A DNA stretch of 64,000 nucleotides from Daphnia carinata. Lineage: Eukaryota; Arthropoda; Branchiopoda; Diplostraca; Daphniidae. Both the position numbers and the translations under genes were made by a program. Of this stretch, positions 19,597 to 28,561 are shown in pieces; position 1 is the first letter of the stretch; every line of letters begins with the position of its first letter. The notes under the pieces were generated by a model. It made no database searches. It was not told where the DNA came from and was given only the letters and a program-made list of their open reading frames with translations. The DNA is taken from positions 7,406,303-7,470,302 of the forward strand of contig NC_081332.1 in assembly GCF_022539665.2 (NCBI RefSeq). The letters run 5' to 3'.

Positions 19597-21208
19597 CATA
19601 CGCAAAAAAAACAATACATAAGAAAAATTTAAACCGAGCAGTGGCCAAAAATATTGTACATCGACATTGGAATCTTTTTTAATATATATATATATAGATA
19701 TTGAGAATAGAATAAAAGACAAGAGAAAAAAGAAAGTAAAAGTAATAAATTTTGCCGTCGACTCCCAAAAGGTCAACTATTTCCCGTCGGTTTTTCAGTA
19801 ACTGCGCTACGGCAAAGGATAGGGAATAAAAGGGTGTCGCATTATAACTGTGTTAAAGAGGAAAAAACGCGCGTAATTATCAAAAAGAAATAATAGAAAA
19901 AGATTGATTCGTTTAATTATGCGGAGAAGAAAAGAAACGTTAAAAATTTCACGGCGGAAAAAGTCCGTGCGCGAAAGGTCAAACTCGGGTTTTCATTTTT
20001 TTCTAAGTCCAACGCAGGGAAAAGGGACTTGGCTAGGAACGAAGGGAAAAGAATGTGAAATACGAACGGGTGGGCGGAGCCAATGCGCCTTGAGGGGAAA
20101 CAAGGAATTTTCCGAATACGAATGCAAGTGTATGGAAAGGCTTGTTAGTTGCCCTCCGGCAAAAAGAGGGAACAAAAATATTTTTCTCTACTTGGTTCAA
20201 AATGTCTGTACGCTTCAAAATTGAAGAAGAAGGAACGGAAGGAGGTGTGAAAGGGAGATGATAAAACTCAACGAAAGGAAATATATTTCTTAGCTCGCTG
20301 GGAAGTGTTGGGGCAGCTTCAGTGTGTAAGAAAAGGAAAGTGAAAAGAAGTAAGAAAAGGAGGTTGATAAAAGTAAACGAAAGAAAATATATCCCCTCAC
20401 TTGCTGCGAAGTGTTGGAATAGTTTTAGTGTTCAACGGAAAAGACAAGTGAAAAGAAGTGTATAGTGAGGGTCGCGTTGGGGAAAATCTGGGCGGTAGTT
20501 ACATTCCATAAGAAGAAGTACAGAAAAAGTGGCTTTGGGGTGCTGTAAAAAGAAGAGTTGTGTGTGCGAAATAATTTTGTGCAACTATAACAGAAGTTTT
20601 TGTTTTCCTAGAGTGATTTTGTGCACTGCACGAAATATATATTGTGTTAGTGTTGTTATTTTATGAAATGCGAACCAATACACGAAAATTTTTTTTTTTT
20701 CAACTACCTTAAACGCTCTTTTACTATCTGGTTATAATTTTTTATATTTTTGTTTTCTCAAAAAAAAAAAATGTATATTATGTTAGTGTCGTTATTTTAT
20801 GAAATGTGAAACAATACGTAATTTTGAAACTTCCTTAGTACTCATTTTGACAATTCGAAAAAGAAATAGGTTGGTGAACAAAAGGGAAGGTAAAGTATAA
20901 AACAAAATAAGTGCAAATACACAACAAAAATTTACGTATTCCCTTATTACTTTCATTTCATTATTTCCTCCTTTTTTTTTTTTTTTTTTTTTTTAACAGG
21001 TGATTTGTATATACGTCAGGTGATATAGGTATCATGACGTCAGAGCACCTTTATGTCTGTTTTTTACAAAGAGGAAAAACATTCAAATACAATATGAAAT
21101 CAAAATCTGTATATAATATTTAATAGATTACAACGGGGCACATAAGATACAAGTATAAAAGGGATGAATGTGGGTAAAACAATAACATAAAGACAATGTA
21201 ACGAAAGG
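19597..21208 (-). other. Long non-coding interval upstream of env
   Basis: About 1.6 kb without a convincing gene. It contains a TA microsatellite at 19679-19697, A/T runs and a poly-T block near 20977-20995. The env-proximal 450 bp is recognisably related to 54800-55000 in copy 2 (shared GCGTTGGACTTAG, then TTTTCCGCCG and AACGTTTCTTTTCTT), so it is a genuine part of the element, perhaps an intron in the env message. Confidence 0.5.
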
Positions 21209-21715
21209 CTAATCACCGATGGTTATGACCACCGGGCCGCTGGGGCGCCTTCCGGCCCGTCCGCAGGTGGGGCATACGTCTTGTATCCACCATTGGGATA
21301 ACGCCCAATTGTGTGGTGAAGGCATACGGTTTTGCGGGTCAAGCTCCAGGATCTCCTGAAGTTTTTCTACTGATCGTTTCCATTGACCCTCGTTTAGAGC
21401 TTTGTGTAGCTCTAGTTTTAGAATTCCGGTTCGAAGGTTCAGGTAGTGCAGGTTGAGGTCGCGTTGGGTAGGCCAGTTAGGGGGAACGGCCAAGAGTTCC
21501 GAGAGTGGCCTGAGTCGGATCGGGTTGGGGTGCGCCGGTGTGGGGGGCGGGTTGCTGTGGTTCCGGGGCGGAATAGATGGTGGTGTAACACGGCCAGATG
21601 GCCCCGCTTCCGGCTCCCCGAAATCAATTGGCCTCAGCCGCCAACCACTGTCGGAACTATGCCGACGAGTAGTGTATGATGGTAGCCGATGGCCTCTGTT
21701 GTTATCCTTTGGCAT
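21209..21715 (-). CDS. Accessory ORF B, unknown protein between pol and env
   Basis: 168 aa. The first 85 residues are Pro-, Arg- and Ser-rich and likely disordered. Residues about 95-150 form the conserved block LHKALNEGQWKRSVEKLQEI then LELDPQNR and a final W, followed by the pair CPTC. It shares this block with accessory ORF A (22636-23175) and the pseudogene at 49904-50470. The block looks helical, with a faint TPR-like flavour (LDP-x-N/R). No known family is recognised. The duplicate pair in one element suggests an old gene duplication. The long T tract just before the ATG could serve as part of a splice acceptor, but no clean AG is present. Confidence 0.6.
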   Translation of the reverse strand: MPKDNNRGHRLPSYTTRRHSSDSGWRLRPIDFGEPEAGPSGRVTPPSIPPRNHSNPPPTPAHPNPIRLRPLSELLAVPPNWPTQRDLNLHYLNLRTGILKLELHKALNEGQWKRSVEKLQEILELDPQNRMPSPHNWALSQWWIQDVCPTCGRAGRRPSGPVVITIGD

Positions 21716-22635
21716 TTTTCGGAAAGAAAAAAAACTTTTCTTGACAGAACGACGTTACGAGTTGCGATGAAGGATTGATTCCCGGCCATCCAACAGCGTC
21801 GAATATATTTTAAGATATTGTTGTCGTCAGCTGTGTTGAACAATTTCTCGGAATCGGGAACTAGTTCCCTTTGTTTTTCAAAAACGACACGTTTAATGCC
21901 TTATTTTAATTGCTTCTTCTTGATGTTGTAAGCAAATCTTCCGTTGCCGAATCCACTATTGATGCAAGCGAGAGCAGATGTAATCTTATAGGGGAACATT
22001 CGGACAGTAGCGGACTACAAATTCCCCGAAACACAGAAACATATACAAAATTCATGTATATCAAACATTAATATATATATCAGGAGTAACAAGTGGTACA
22101 ATTAATCATAAATAGGAGAAATCACACAGCTCATCATCGAAATTCATATATATATACATATATACGTGTGTACATATATATATATATGCGTTTCCTGCAT
22201 TCGCACCTCTTGTCATCGTACCCTTGTCCGATTTGATTACAGTAGAGTAATACTATTCTTCAACTATTGATATTTGCATTCAATTTTTCCTACTCTTATT
22301 GTTATATTTTTATTTGTTTTATGTTAAGTCCTCCTCAACCATGTATCATAGAAGAGAAAACTCTCCTATCATCACAGGGAAATAGTAAATAATAATGAAG
22401 TGAAAAAAAATTATACGAGATTCCGAACCTAAGCGTAAATATATTTGAACGTCGGACGAGCGAATATAAGAGATGCCATGCCATACAAGTCGGTTGAAAA
22501 TACAAACATGAATATGAAAGAGAATAATTGTAAGAACTCATACACAAAAGGATAACATTACCCATACACAAAAGCACTACAACAAAGAGAATAAAAGAAT
22601 TTATTAAAGTGACGAAAATATCGGGTCATCTTCCT
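21716..22635 (-). other. Interval between accessory ORFs, with microsatellites
   Basis: No convincing gene. TA/CA-rich simple repeats occur at 22069-22080 and 22147-22187. The short frame 22335-22577 shows only low-complexity hydrophobic sequence. Confidence 0.45.
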
Positions 22636-23175
22636 TCAATCCTTCTTACAAAATCTGCAACGGTAGGCCGGGTTCCAGTCTTCTGGAAACCAACCATAAA
22701 GGGGTGGACTTCGATTTTCGGGATCTAGATCCAGAATCTTCTTCAGCTTGAGCACTGCTTTTTTCCAGTTTTCTTGGCGGATATGGAGTTGTAGCTCCTC
22801 CGCCAACTCCCTTGTCCGTCGACGCATTTCTCTGTTGTAGCGGCGCTGCTCCCGACGCCAGTTAAATTCGTTTTCCGAGTCCTGTGAATGAGCACCTGGG
22901 CTTCGATAATTATCCCACATCTCATCCCACAGTTTTTCATCGTCGTCTCTTTTCCTTTTCTCGTCCTTAGTCAATATTGGCTGTAGAAATTCTTCCACGG
23001 CCTTCTCCCGCCGTATCTCCTTTTCTTCGTCAGTTTCTAACTCTCCTTCTTCTTTTGTCCCGTGACGTTTGGTCGCCGGTTCCTCGTTACCGGTGAGTGG
23101 ATTAGATGTCGTCGCCACTTCGATGGTTTGGGCGATGTCCCACTGGTTCAGTTCCACCGCGCTGCCGGAATCCAT
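22636..23175 (-). CDS. Accessory ORF A, charged protein with conserved W/LDP block
   Basis: 179 aa from the ATG at 23175. An ATG at 23229 in the same frame lies only 5 nt after a TATA-like box (23234-23240), so transcripts from that box would begin downstream and favour the later ATG. Residues 30-130 are very rich in Glu, Lys, Arg and Asp. Residues about 120-175 carry LHIRQENWKKAVLKLKKI, LDLDPENR, PPLYGW and a final pair CRFC. The C-terminal block is shared with ORF B (21209-21715) and the copy 2 pseudogene (49904-50470). It lies just after pol. No known family is recognised; a nuclear or regulatory role would be a guess from composition. Confidence 0.6.
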   Translation of the reverse strand: MDSGSAVELNQWDIAQTIEVATTSNPLTGNEEPATKRHGTKEEGELETDEEKEIRREKAVEEFLQPILTKDEKRKRDDDEKLWDEMWDNYRSPGAHSQDSENEFNWRREQRRYNREMRRRTRELAEELQLHIRQENWKKAVLKLKKILDLDPENRSPPLYGWFPEDWNPAYRCRFCKKD

Positions 23176-23233
23176 GTTGGAATCAAGATCACCAAACACA
23201 ACTGTTGAATATCTGTCACTGTATGTCATGGGC

Positions 23234-23240
23234 TTATATA
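23234..23240 (-). promoter_or_regulatory. TATA-like box before accessory ORF A
   Basis: GGACTATATAAG on the minus strand, between the pol end and ORF A. Copy 2 has GGACTACTATATAAAC at the same place (49846-49860), 46 nt before its accessory ATG. An internal promoter is inferred from this conservation. Confidence 0.4.
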
Positions 23241-23281
23241 GTCCCTTCTAACCGTAAGAGAGCAGCCAAGAGAGATTCATA

Positions 23282-23483
23282 TTAAAATCCATATCGAATA
23301 GGCTTCCTGCGATTTCTTTGTGGGCGTCCGGTGTTCGCGACTGTTTCAGGTGCATCCTTTTCCAAATTTTCTTGCAAATTTTCAGATTGTATCTCATTTG
23401 GTGGACACTTTTCCGGCGTGTCTTTCGCACAATTTTCAGAATCGTGTGAATCCAGATGAATGACCTCCATCTTCGTCGATTGT
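23282..23483 (-). pseudogene. Displaced C-terminal tail of Gypsy pol (copy 1)
   Basis: In this frame the end reads RPQRNRRKPIRYGF, matching the pol end of copy 2 (RPQRNRRKPIRYRDER, 49802). In copy 1 pol changes frame at a run of nine A residues near 23492-23500 (minus strand) and stops at 23484, leaving this basic tail out of frame. Confidence 0.6.
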
Positions 23484-26400
23484 TCAGTCGAATTCGTATT
23501 TTTTTTTCGTCGCGAGAGTTCTCGCCTCTTTTCCGGTGTGTATTTTCAAGTCGTCGCCAAGAAGTGTAGTGTTTACATCAGGAGAAGGGTTTACAATTTC
23601 TTGGATAACATACAAATCATCAACTTCATCTATAGGCTTATCCAGATTTTCTGATTCATCAATTGTTTGAGTTGAAATTGTTTTACGAAATCGATTCTCA
23701 AACTCAGAAGACGATTCAAATGGAGGACAATGCTCGGTCTTCCAAAGCATTGTTTCATATAACGGTTTTAATCTGTTAACGTGAGTACGTTGACAGATAT
23801 AGGAATTATCTGCTATATCTACTGTATTATTAGAATATACCTTAACTATCCTATACGGCCCTTTATATTTAGAAGTGAATTTCTTACAGTCCCCATCTTT
23901 AACTACACGAATATCAAATAACACTCTATCGCCCACAGCGTACCGCTTTTCCTTTGCACGTTTGTTATATTGTTCCCTCTGGCGCTCCCTAGCTTTTCCG
24001 CTTTCTTCCCTAACCCTTTGGAAACTATATCGCAAACGTTCCGCTAAATTACCCACATAATCAGAAGAAGATTTAAAAGTTTTTGGGGACGCATCCAGAA
24101 ATTCATTAATTGGAATATTCGGGTCCCTACCATGCAGCAAATAATAAGGGGTGTCAAGTGTTGACGCGTGCACTGAACTACGATATGCAAATAATACGTC
24201 GTCTAACATATCCTCCCAATTGGAATGTTCCCCATCCCTTAATTCTTTCCTTAACATTGTTGTTAATGTTCTATTAAATCTTTCGGTCTCCCTATTACTG
24301 GCTGGATTATATGCAGTCGTTAATCTTTGATCGATCTTTAATTTTTTGCAAAAATATCGAAATAATTTTGACGTGAAATTTGTTCCACGATCAGATAAAA
24401 TAGCTTTCGGCATCCCATGACGGACAATAATGGTTTTATATATACACTCAGCTGTTGTTAACGCAGTTTGATCTTTTAAAGCGACAGCTTCTACCCATCG
24501 GCTGAAATAATCAGTAATAACTAAAATATAATTATTTCCGTTAGGCGAAATCGGAGTGATAGGCCCTAAAAAGTCCATTCCAATTACTTGAAAAGGAGCT
24601 TTGGCGACTTCATGAGGGTGCAAAACTGCTCTATATGTAGAGGAAGTGTTAGCTATACATATTTCGCAAGCTTGGCAATACTCTTTAATATTGCCCCTCA
24701 TGTTAGGCCAATAATAATGGTTTTTTACTTTTAAATACGTCTTATAAAATGCTAAATGCCCTCCCATCGGTGCGTCATGTAATTCCTTGAGCACTAGATG
24801 GCGGAGCTCTACAGGTAACACTAATTGATAATTTACGTCGCTGCGCTTGCTATTTGACAAAGGCAACTCATGCCGATAAAGAGTACCTTCGATGACTTCA
24901 AAATATTCAATTTCTTTTACCCAATCTGGCCTAGCTTGTTGAAAAATTTCATCCAATTCTCCTTTCTCCAAATAATTCCTAATAGCTATACAAAGTTCAT
25001 CTTCTAATTGTTTCTCACAAGTAAACTTAATATTTTTCCCAGTTTGAATACTCGCCACCTTTAAACGTGACAAACAGTCAGCATTTTGGTGAATACGACC
25101 AGGCCTATACTTTAACTCATAATTGGTCGCAGCTAACAATATAGCCCATCGTCCTAATCTCCCATTGTTATCTTTTTGATCCTTAAGCCACTGTAGTGGA
25201 CGATGATTACTAATAATCTCGAATGGCTTATCCAAAAGATAATGTCGAAAATGTTTAATTGCATCAATCACTGCTAAAGCTTCTTTCTCTGTAGTGGCAT
25301 ATTTCATCTCAGCTTTTGTTAATTGTCTACTAGAATACGCTATCGGATGTTCGTGGCCATTTTGTATCTGCGAAAGTACCGCTCCTATTCCATAATCACA
25401 TGCGTCTGTGAAAAGTAAAAATTTTTCATTGAAATTGGGGTAAACTAATACTGGGGGCGTAACGAGAGAAGTTCGTAATTTTTCAAAGGCATTTTGCTCC
25501 TCAGTACCCCAAACAAAAGGTATTTTGCTAAGGTCTTTATGAGTTAATCGGGTCAATGGCTTAGCTATTGATCCAAAATTTTGAATGAATCTCCTATAAT
25601 ATCCGGCTAATCCCAAAAATGATCTTACTTCGTCTACAGAAGAAGGTGTTTTATAATTCACTATTTTATCGATTTTCCCTGGATCTGGCTTAATTCCCTC
25701 AGTCGAAATGACATGGCCTAAATAATTTACCGATCGTTTAATAAACTGGCATTTTTTAAGTTTTAATTTTAAATTTGCATCCTGTAGTAGTTGAAAAATT
25801 TCCCGAATATCCCTCAAATGGTCCTCGAAATTATCCGAAAAGATTATTACATCATCCAAATAAACTAATGCCTTACTTCCCAAAACGTCTTTCAGTACAT
25901 AATTCATTAGTCTTTGAAATGTGGCAGGTGCATTGCACAAGCCAAATGCCATACGCTTAAATTCGTATAGATTATTTTCTACAACAAATGCTGTTTTTTC
26001 TATAGCTGGCTCATCTACCTGAATTTGCCAATATCCCGCAGCTAAGTCGAGAGTAGTAAAAAATTTCTTCCCATACAATTTATCCAATGTTTCATCTATC
26101 CTTGGCATAGGAAACGAATCTTTCTTTGTGATACTATTTAATTTCCAATAATCGACGCAAAACCTGACTTCTCCACCTTTTTTCTCAACTAAAACCACAG
26201 GTGAAGCCCATGGCGAATGCGAGTATTGAATTACATTCGCATCAAGCATTTCCTGTACCTTATCCTCCAATAATTTTCTTTGATTATTTGTAACTCTATA
26301 TGGGCGTTGTCGGATAGGGCCTCGTCCCTGTGTATCAATTGTATGTTTTATAAGATCTGTGTTGCCTAATTCTGAATCTTTTGCAGCGAACAAGTCGTGA

Positions 26401-27155
26401 AAGTCATTTAATAATTTAGCGAGCTGTGTTTGAAATTCGGGGTCGACCTCCGGAATTACAATAGGCTCTTTTACTACGTTAGGCCTGTCCTCAACTTTAT
26501 TTAAAGAAATTTTTCCGATCGTTCGAGTAGTAGCTTCGATGCCACCTAACTTCGTACCCCTGGGGATTTTGACTTGATTTAACGAATGATTTTCAACTAG
26601 AATATTATATTTTCCATCTCTCGATACTTTTCCTACGAACTCCTCAATAAAAACGCCGGCCGGCAAATCTTCTGCTGGGGTAAATATAAAAGCTGTATTC
26701 GGCGGAACAAACGGAAATGACCCTTTCATTTGCGCGGCAATTACTAGCGACGTCTGACGAGATAACGTCGTCTTTTTGACCGAAGTAACTGCCATGTCCG
26801 GAATGCTAGAAATAGCTGATCCCTGCTTATCTCTTGCTAAATAAATGCTCTTGGCTTCTCCATCAAGCCGAAATCCGTGTTTCTGGATTGCGTCCCATCC
26901 AAGGATACAGTCCTCAGAAACACCATTTGTAACAATAAACTCTTGTTCCAAAACTGACTCTCCGTATCGCACGGGCAAAGTAACGCTCCCCAGCGTATGT
27001 AATTTTTTCTCCCCTACATCGTATAAATCAAAATCAAGTTGACTGCAGATCACTTGACCTCTTTGGGGTAATTTCTTAAATAATTTCTCATGAATAATAC
27101 TCTTAGACGCTCCTGTATCGAATAATGCTTGAAGTGGGATCTGATGAATTTTCAA
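23484..27155 (-). CDS. pol: Gypsy Pol polyprotein (protease, RT, RNase H, integrase)
   Basis: At least 1223 aa; it is read from gag by -1 frameshifting, so codons upstream of the first Met belong to it too. Order: protease DTGAS at 13-17; RT with FCVDY at 332-336, LDLAAGY at about 369 and YLDD at 432-435; RNase H with D584 and E625; integrase zinc domain H793, H800, C827, C830; catalytic core D861, D922, E958 (D,D35E); and a GPY/F-type C-terminal domain (KYKGPYRIVKVY at about 1096-1107). Odd points: residue 650 is Asn where copy 2 has Asp (the third RNase H carboxylate in the S-D-H motif), codon 25206-25208. VDYWKLN and SNRETE replace VDYRKLN and SNGETE of copy 2. The C-terminal tail is lost by a frameshift at an A9 run. 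Confidence 0.9.
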   Translation of the reverse strand: MKIHQIPLQALFDTGASKSIIHEKLFKKLPQRGQVICSQLDFDLYDVGEKKLHTLGSVTLPVRYGESVLEQEFIVTNGVSEDCILGWDAIQKHGFRLDGEAKSIYLARDKQGSAISSIPDMAVTSVKKTTLSRQTSLVIAAQMKGSFPFVPPNTAFIFTPAEDLPAGVFIEEFVGKVSRDGKYNILVENHSLNQVKIPRGTKLGGIEATTRTIGKISLNKVEDRPNVVKEPIVIPEVDPEFQTQLAKLLNDFHDLFAAKDSELGNTDLIKHTIDTQGRGPIRQRPYRVTNNQRKLLEDKVQEMLDANVIQYSHSPWASPVVLVEKKGGEVRFCVDYWKLNSITKKDSFPMPRIDETLDKLYGKKFFTTLDLAAGYWQIQVDEPAIEKTAFVVENNLYEFKRMAFGLCNAPATFQRLMNYVLKDVLGSKALVYLDDVIIFSDNFEDHLRDIREIFQLLQDANLKLKLKKCQFIKRSVNYLGHVISTEGIKPDPGKIDKIVNYKTPSSVDEVRSFLGLAGYYRRFIQNFGSIAKPLTRLTHKDLSKIPFVWGTEEQNAFEKLRTSLVTPPVLVYPNFNEKFLLFTDACDYGIGAVLSQIQNGHEHPIAYSSRQLTKAEMKYATTEKEALAVIDAIKHFRHYLLDKPFEIISNHRPLQWLKDQKDNNGRLGRWAILLAATNYELKYRPGRIHQNADCLSRLKVASIQTGKNIKFTCEKQLEDELCIAIRNYLEKGELDEIFQQARPDWVKEIEYFEVIEGTLYRHELPLSNSKRSDVNYQLVLPVELRHLVLKELHDAPMGGHLAFYKTYLKVKNHYYWPNMRGNIKEYCQACEICIANTSSTYRAVLHPHEVAKAPFQVIGMDFLGPITPISPNGNNYILVITDYFSRWVEAVALKDQTALTTAECIYKTIIVRHGMPKAILSDRGTNFTSKLFRYFCKKLKIDQRLTTAYNPASNRETERFNRTLTTMLRKELRDGEHSNWEDMLDDVLFAYRSSVHASTLDTPYYLLHGRDPNIPINEFLDASPKTFKSSSDYVGNLAERLRYSFQRVREESGKARERQREQYNKRAKEKRYAVGDRVLFDIRVVKDGDCKKFTSKYKGPYRIVKVYSNNTVDIADNSYICQRTHVNRLKPLYETMLWKTEHCPPFESSSEFENRFRKTISTQTIDESENLDKPIDEVDDLYVIQEIVNPSPDVNTTLLGDDLKIHTGKEARTLATKKKYEFD

Positions 27156-27206
27156 TGGAATTCTCGGTGTCGATTCATTCGTTATGGTTGTTAATTTTGC
27201 GACTTG

Positions 27207-27272
27207 TCGGGATTTACACGGAGGCTCCCTATCAACTGACCCGAAGTTACAGTTGATACCTATTGGTTTCCC
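27207..27272 (-). promoter_or_regulatory. -1 ribosomal frameshift signal, gag to pol (copy 1)
   Basis: On the minus strand the slippery heptamer GGGAAAC (27266-27272) lies in the gag frame as G-GGA-AAC. A 7-nt spacer containing the gag stop follows, then a perfect 9-bp stem TATCAACTG/CAGTTGATA (27250-27258 with 27230-27238) around an 11-nt loop. The loop TCGGG (27240-27244) can pair with CCCGA (27207-27211), giving a possible pseudoknot. Pol is exactly in the -1 frame. The same elements occur in copy 2 at 45815-45880. Confidence 0.8.
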
Positions 27273-28561
27273 TGGTTCGGAGGCGGACTTGGAATGTTAG
27301 GCCTACTCTGGTTTTTTGCCTTTGTACAGTTGTTTGATTTATGGCCAATTTCCCGACATGAATAGCATATTGGTGGCTGAGCTTGTTCTAAACTTTGCCG
27401 TTGATATTTGTAACAATTTGTCTGCGAATGACCCTTATATCCACAAAAATTGCAAATCAGCTGTGGCTGTGTAGGCTTGTGGTGAGAATCACCAGCTGGT
27501 TTTGAAACAGGGGTTTTATGAGCTGTAGGCCTATCCGGGAATTTATTGAAAGATTGTGCGCCATTATTATTGTTATTCTGCTGCGGAGGTCTCCAATTCC
27601 TATCCTGGTTACTGTCACTAGTTTGGAACGAAACTTGCTTCTTATACGGTGCGCTTGATACGTTTTTATCAAATTGCAATTGCCTTACCGCTTGCGTTAG
27701 CTCAAGAAGTGCGCCCTTAATTTCCTCCTTTTCAGTTTTTGGGTCATCGACTTGTTTGCTTCCCTGTCTGATATTTGCTACGGCATTTTTGACGAATTCT
27801 TTTTGCTCCAATATTATTTCCTTTAGTTCTTTTAATTCTGCATCTTTGGTGTCAGGAGGCTCAGTCACTGCCCTAATAAAATCATGTTTTTCCCTATCCG
27901 TTTCCATGGCCTCCAGTCGCAATGCATACATTCGTGTCGCCGAAATAAGATCATTAAAATTTTTAAATTCTTTATATTTAACTTTCGATTGTAATTTGGA
28001 ATCCAACCCCTCTATAAATTTTTGCATAAGAATTATAGCAAAAGATGCTTCTGAATAGCCTACAGGATATGCGCGTTTGAAAATTTCCTGCAAACGATGA
28101 GCATATTCTATAATCTTTTCCCCTGGCTTACGCTTAGCTTTATTAAACTTCTTTTGATAAAAGTCAGCATTTTCGTCACCATGAAAATGATCAAGAAGAG
28201 ATTCTTTAATTAAAGCATAGTTGTGAGGATGACCCTTCAAGGTTGCCTGAATAATCGAGAAAGCTTTATCAGCCAATTTTGCCCTTAACATCTGAATAAT
28301 TTTCCCCTCAGACCAACCTGATCCTTCTACTATACTTTCAAAAGATTCTAACCAGGAGTCAAAACGCACAAGGGGATTTCCAGAAAAAGAAGGAAGTAGC
28401 TGTAAACGGGAAAAAGTGTGTTGATTATTTTGGAAATCGTTCAAATCATCGACTATGGCCGCTCTTGATCGAGAACAAGATTCCGCCATGTTTGGATTAA
28501 ATTTTAAAAAATTCAAAGCTCTTCCCTGGGAATTCTGAGGGTGTTCTGAAATGTCGTTCAT
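27260..28561 (-). CDS. gag: Gypsy Gag (capsid and two zinc knuckles)
   Basis: 433 aa from the ATG at 28561, whose ATGA overlaps the ORF1 stop; the frame is also open upstream to 29329 (689 aa). Residues about 60-220 form the Retrotrans_gag capsid region (KAFSIIQATLKG, DHFHGDENADFYQKKFNKAK). Knuckles CNFCGYKGHSQTNC (about 370-383) and CYSCREIGHKSNNC (about 399-412) are both C-x2-C-x4-H-x4-C. The C-terminus reads PSPPPNQGNQ across the slippery site. It assembles particles and binds RNA. Start choice: the ATGA overlap favours reinitiation at 28561, but the conserved upstream open frame could instead be joined by frameshifting from ORF1. Confidence 0.8.
   Translation of the reverse strand: MNDISEHPQNSQGRALNFLKFNPNMAESCSRSRAAIVDDLNDFQNNQHTFSRLQLLPSFSGNPLVRFDSWLESFESIVEGSGWSEGKIIQMLRAKLADKAFSIIQATLKGHPHNYALIKESLLDHFHGDENADFYQKKFNKAKRKPGEKIIEYAHRLQEIFKRAYPVGYSEASFAIILMQKFIEGLDSKLQSKVKYKEFKNFNDLISATRMYALRLEAMETDREKHDFIRAVTEPPDTKDAELKELKEIILEQKEFVKNAVANIRQGSKQVDDPKTEKEEIKGALLELTQAVRQLQFDKNVSSAPYKKQVSFQTSDSNQDRNWRPPQQNNNNNGAQSFNKFPDRPTAHKTPVSKPAGDSHHKPTQPQLICNFCGYKGHSQTNCYKYQRQSLEQAQPPICYSCREIGHKSNNCTKAKNQSRPNIPSPPPNQGNQ

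Noticed and set aside
21209-21715. Plus-strand frames 21446-21679 and 21453-21770 as genes
   Set aside because: Both are opposite accessory ORF B, which has a homologous partner supporting the minus strand.
22147-22187. TA/CA repeat as a CRISPR-like or structured array
   Set aside because: A simple microsatellite without unique spacers in a eukaryotic sequence.
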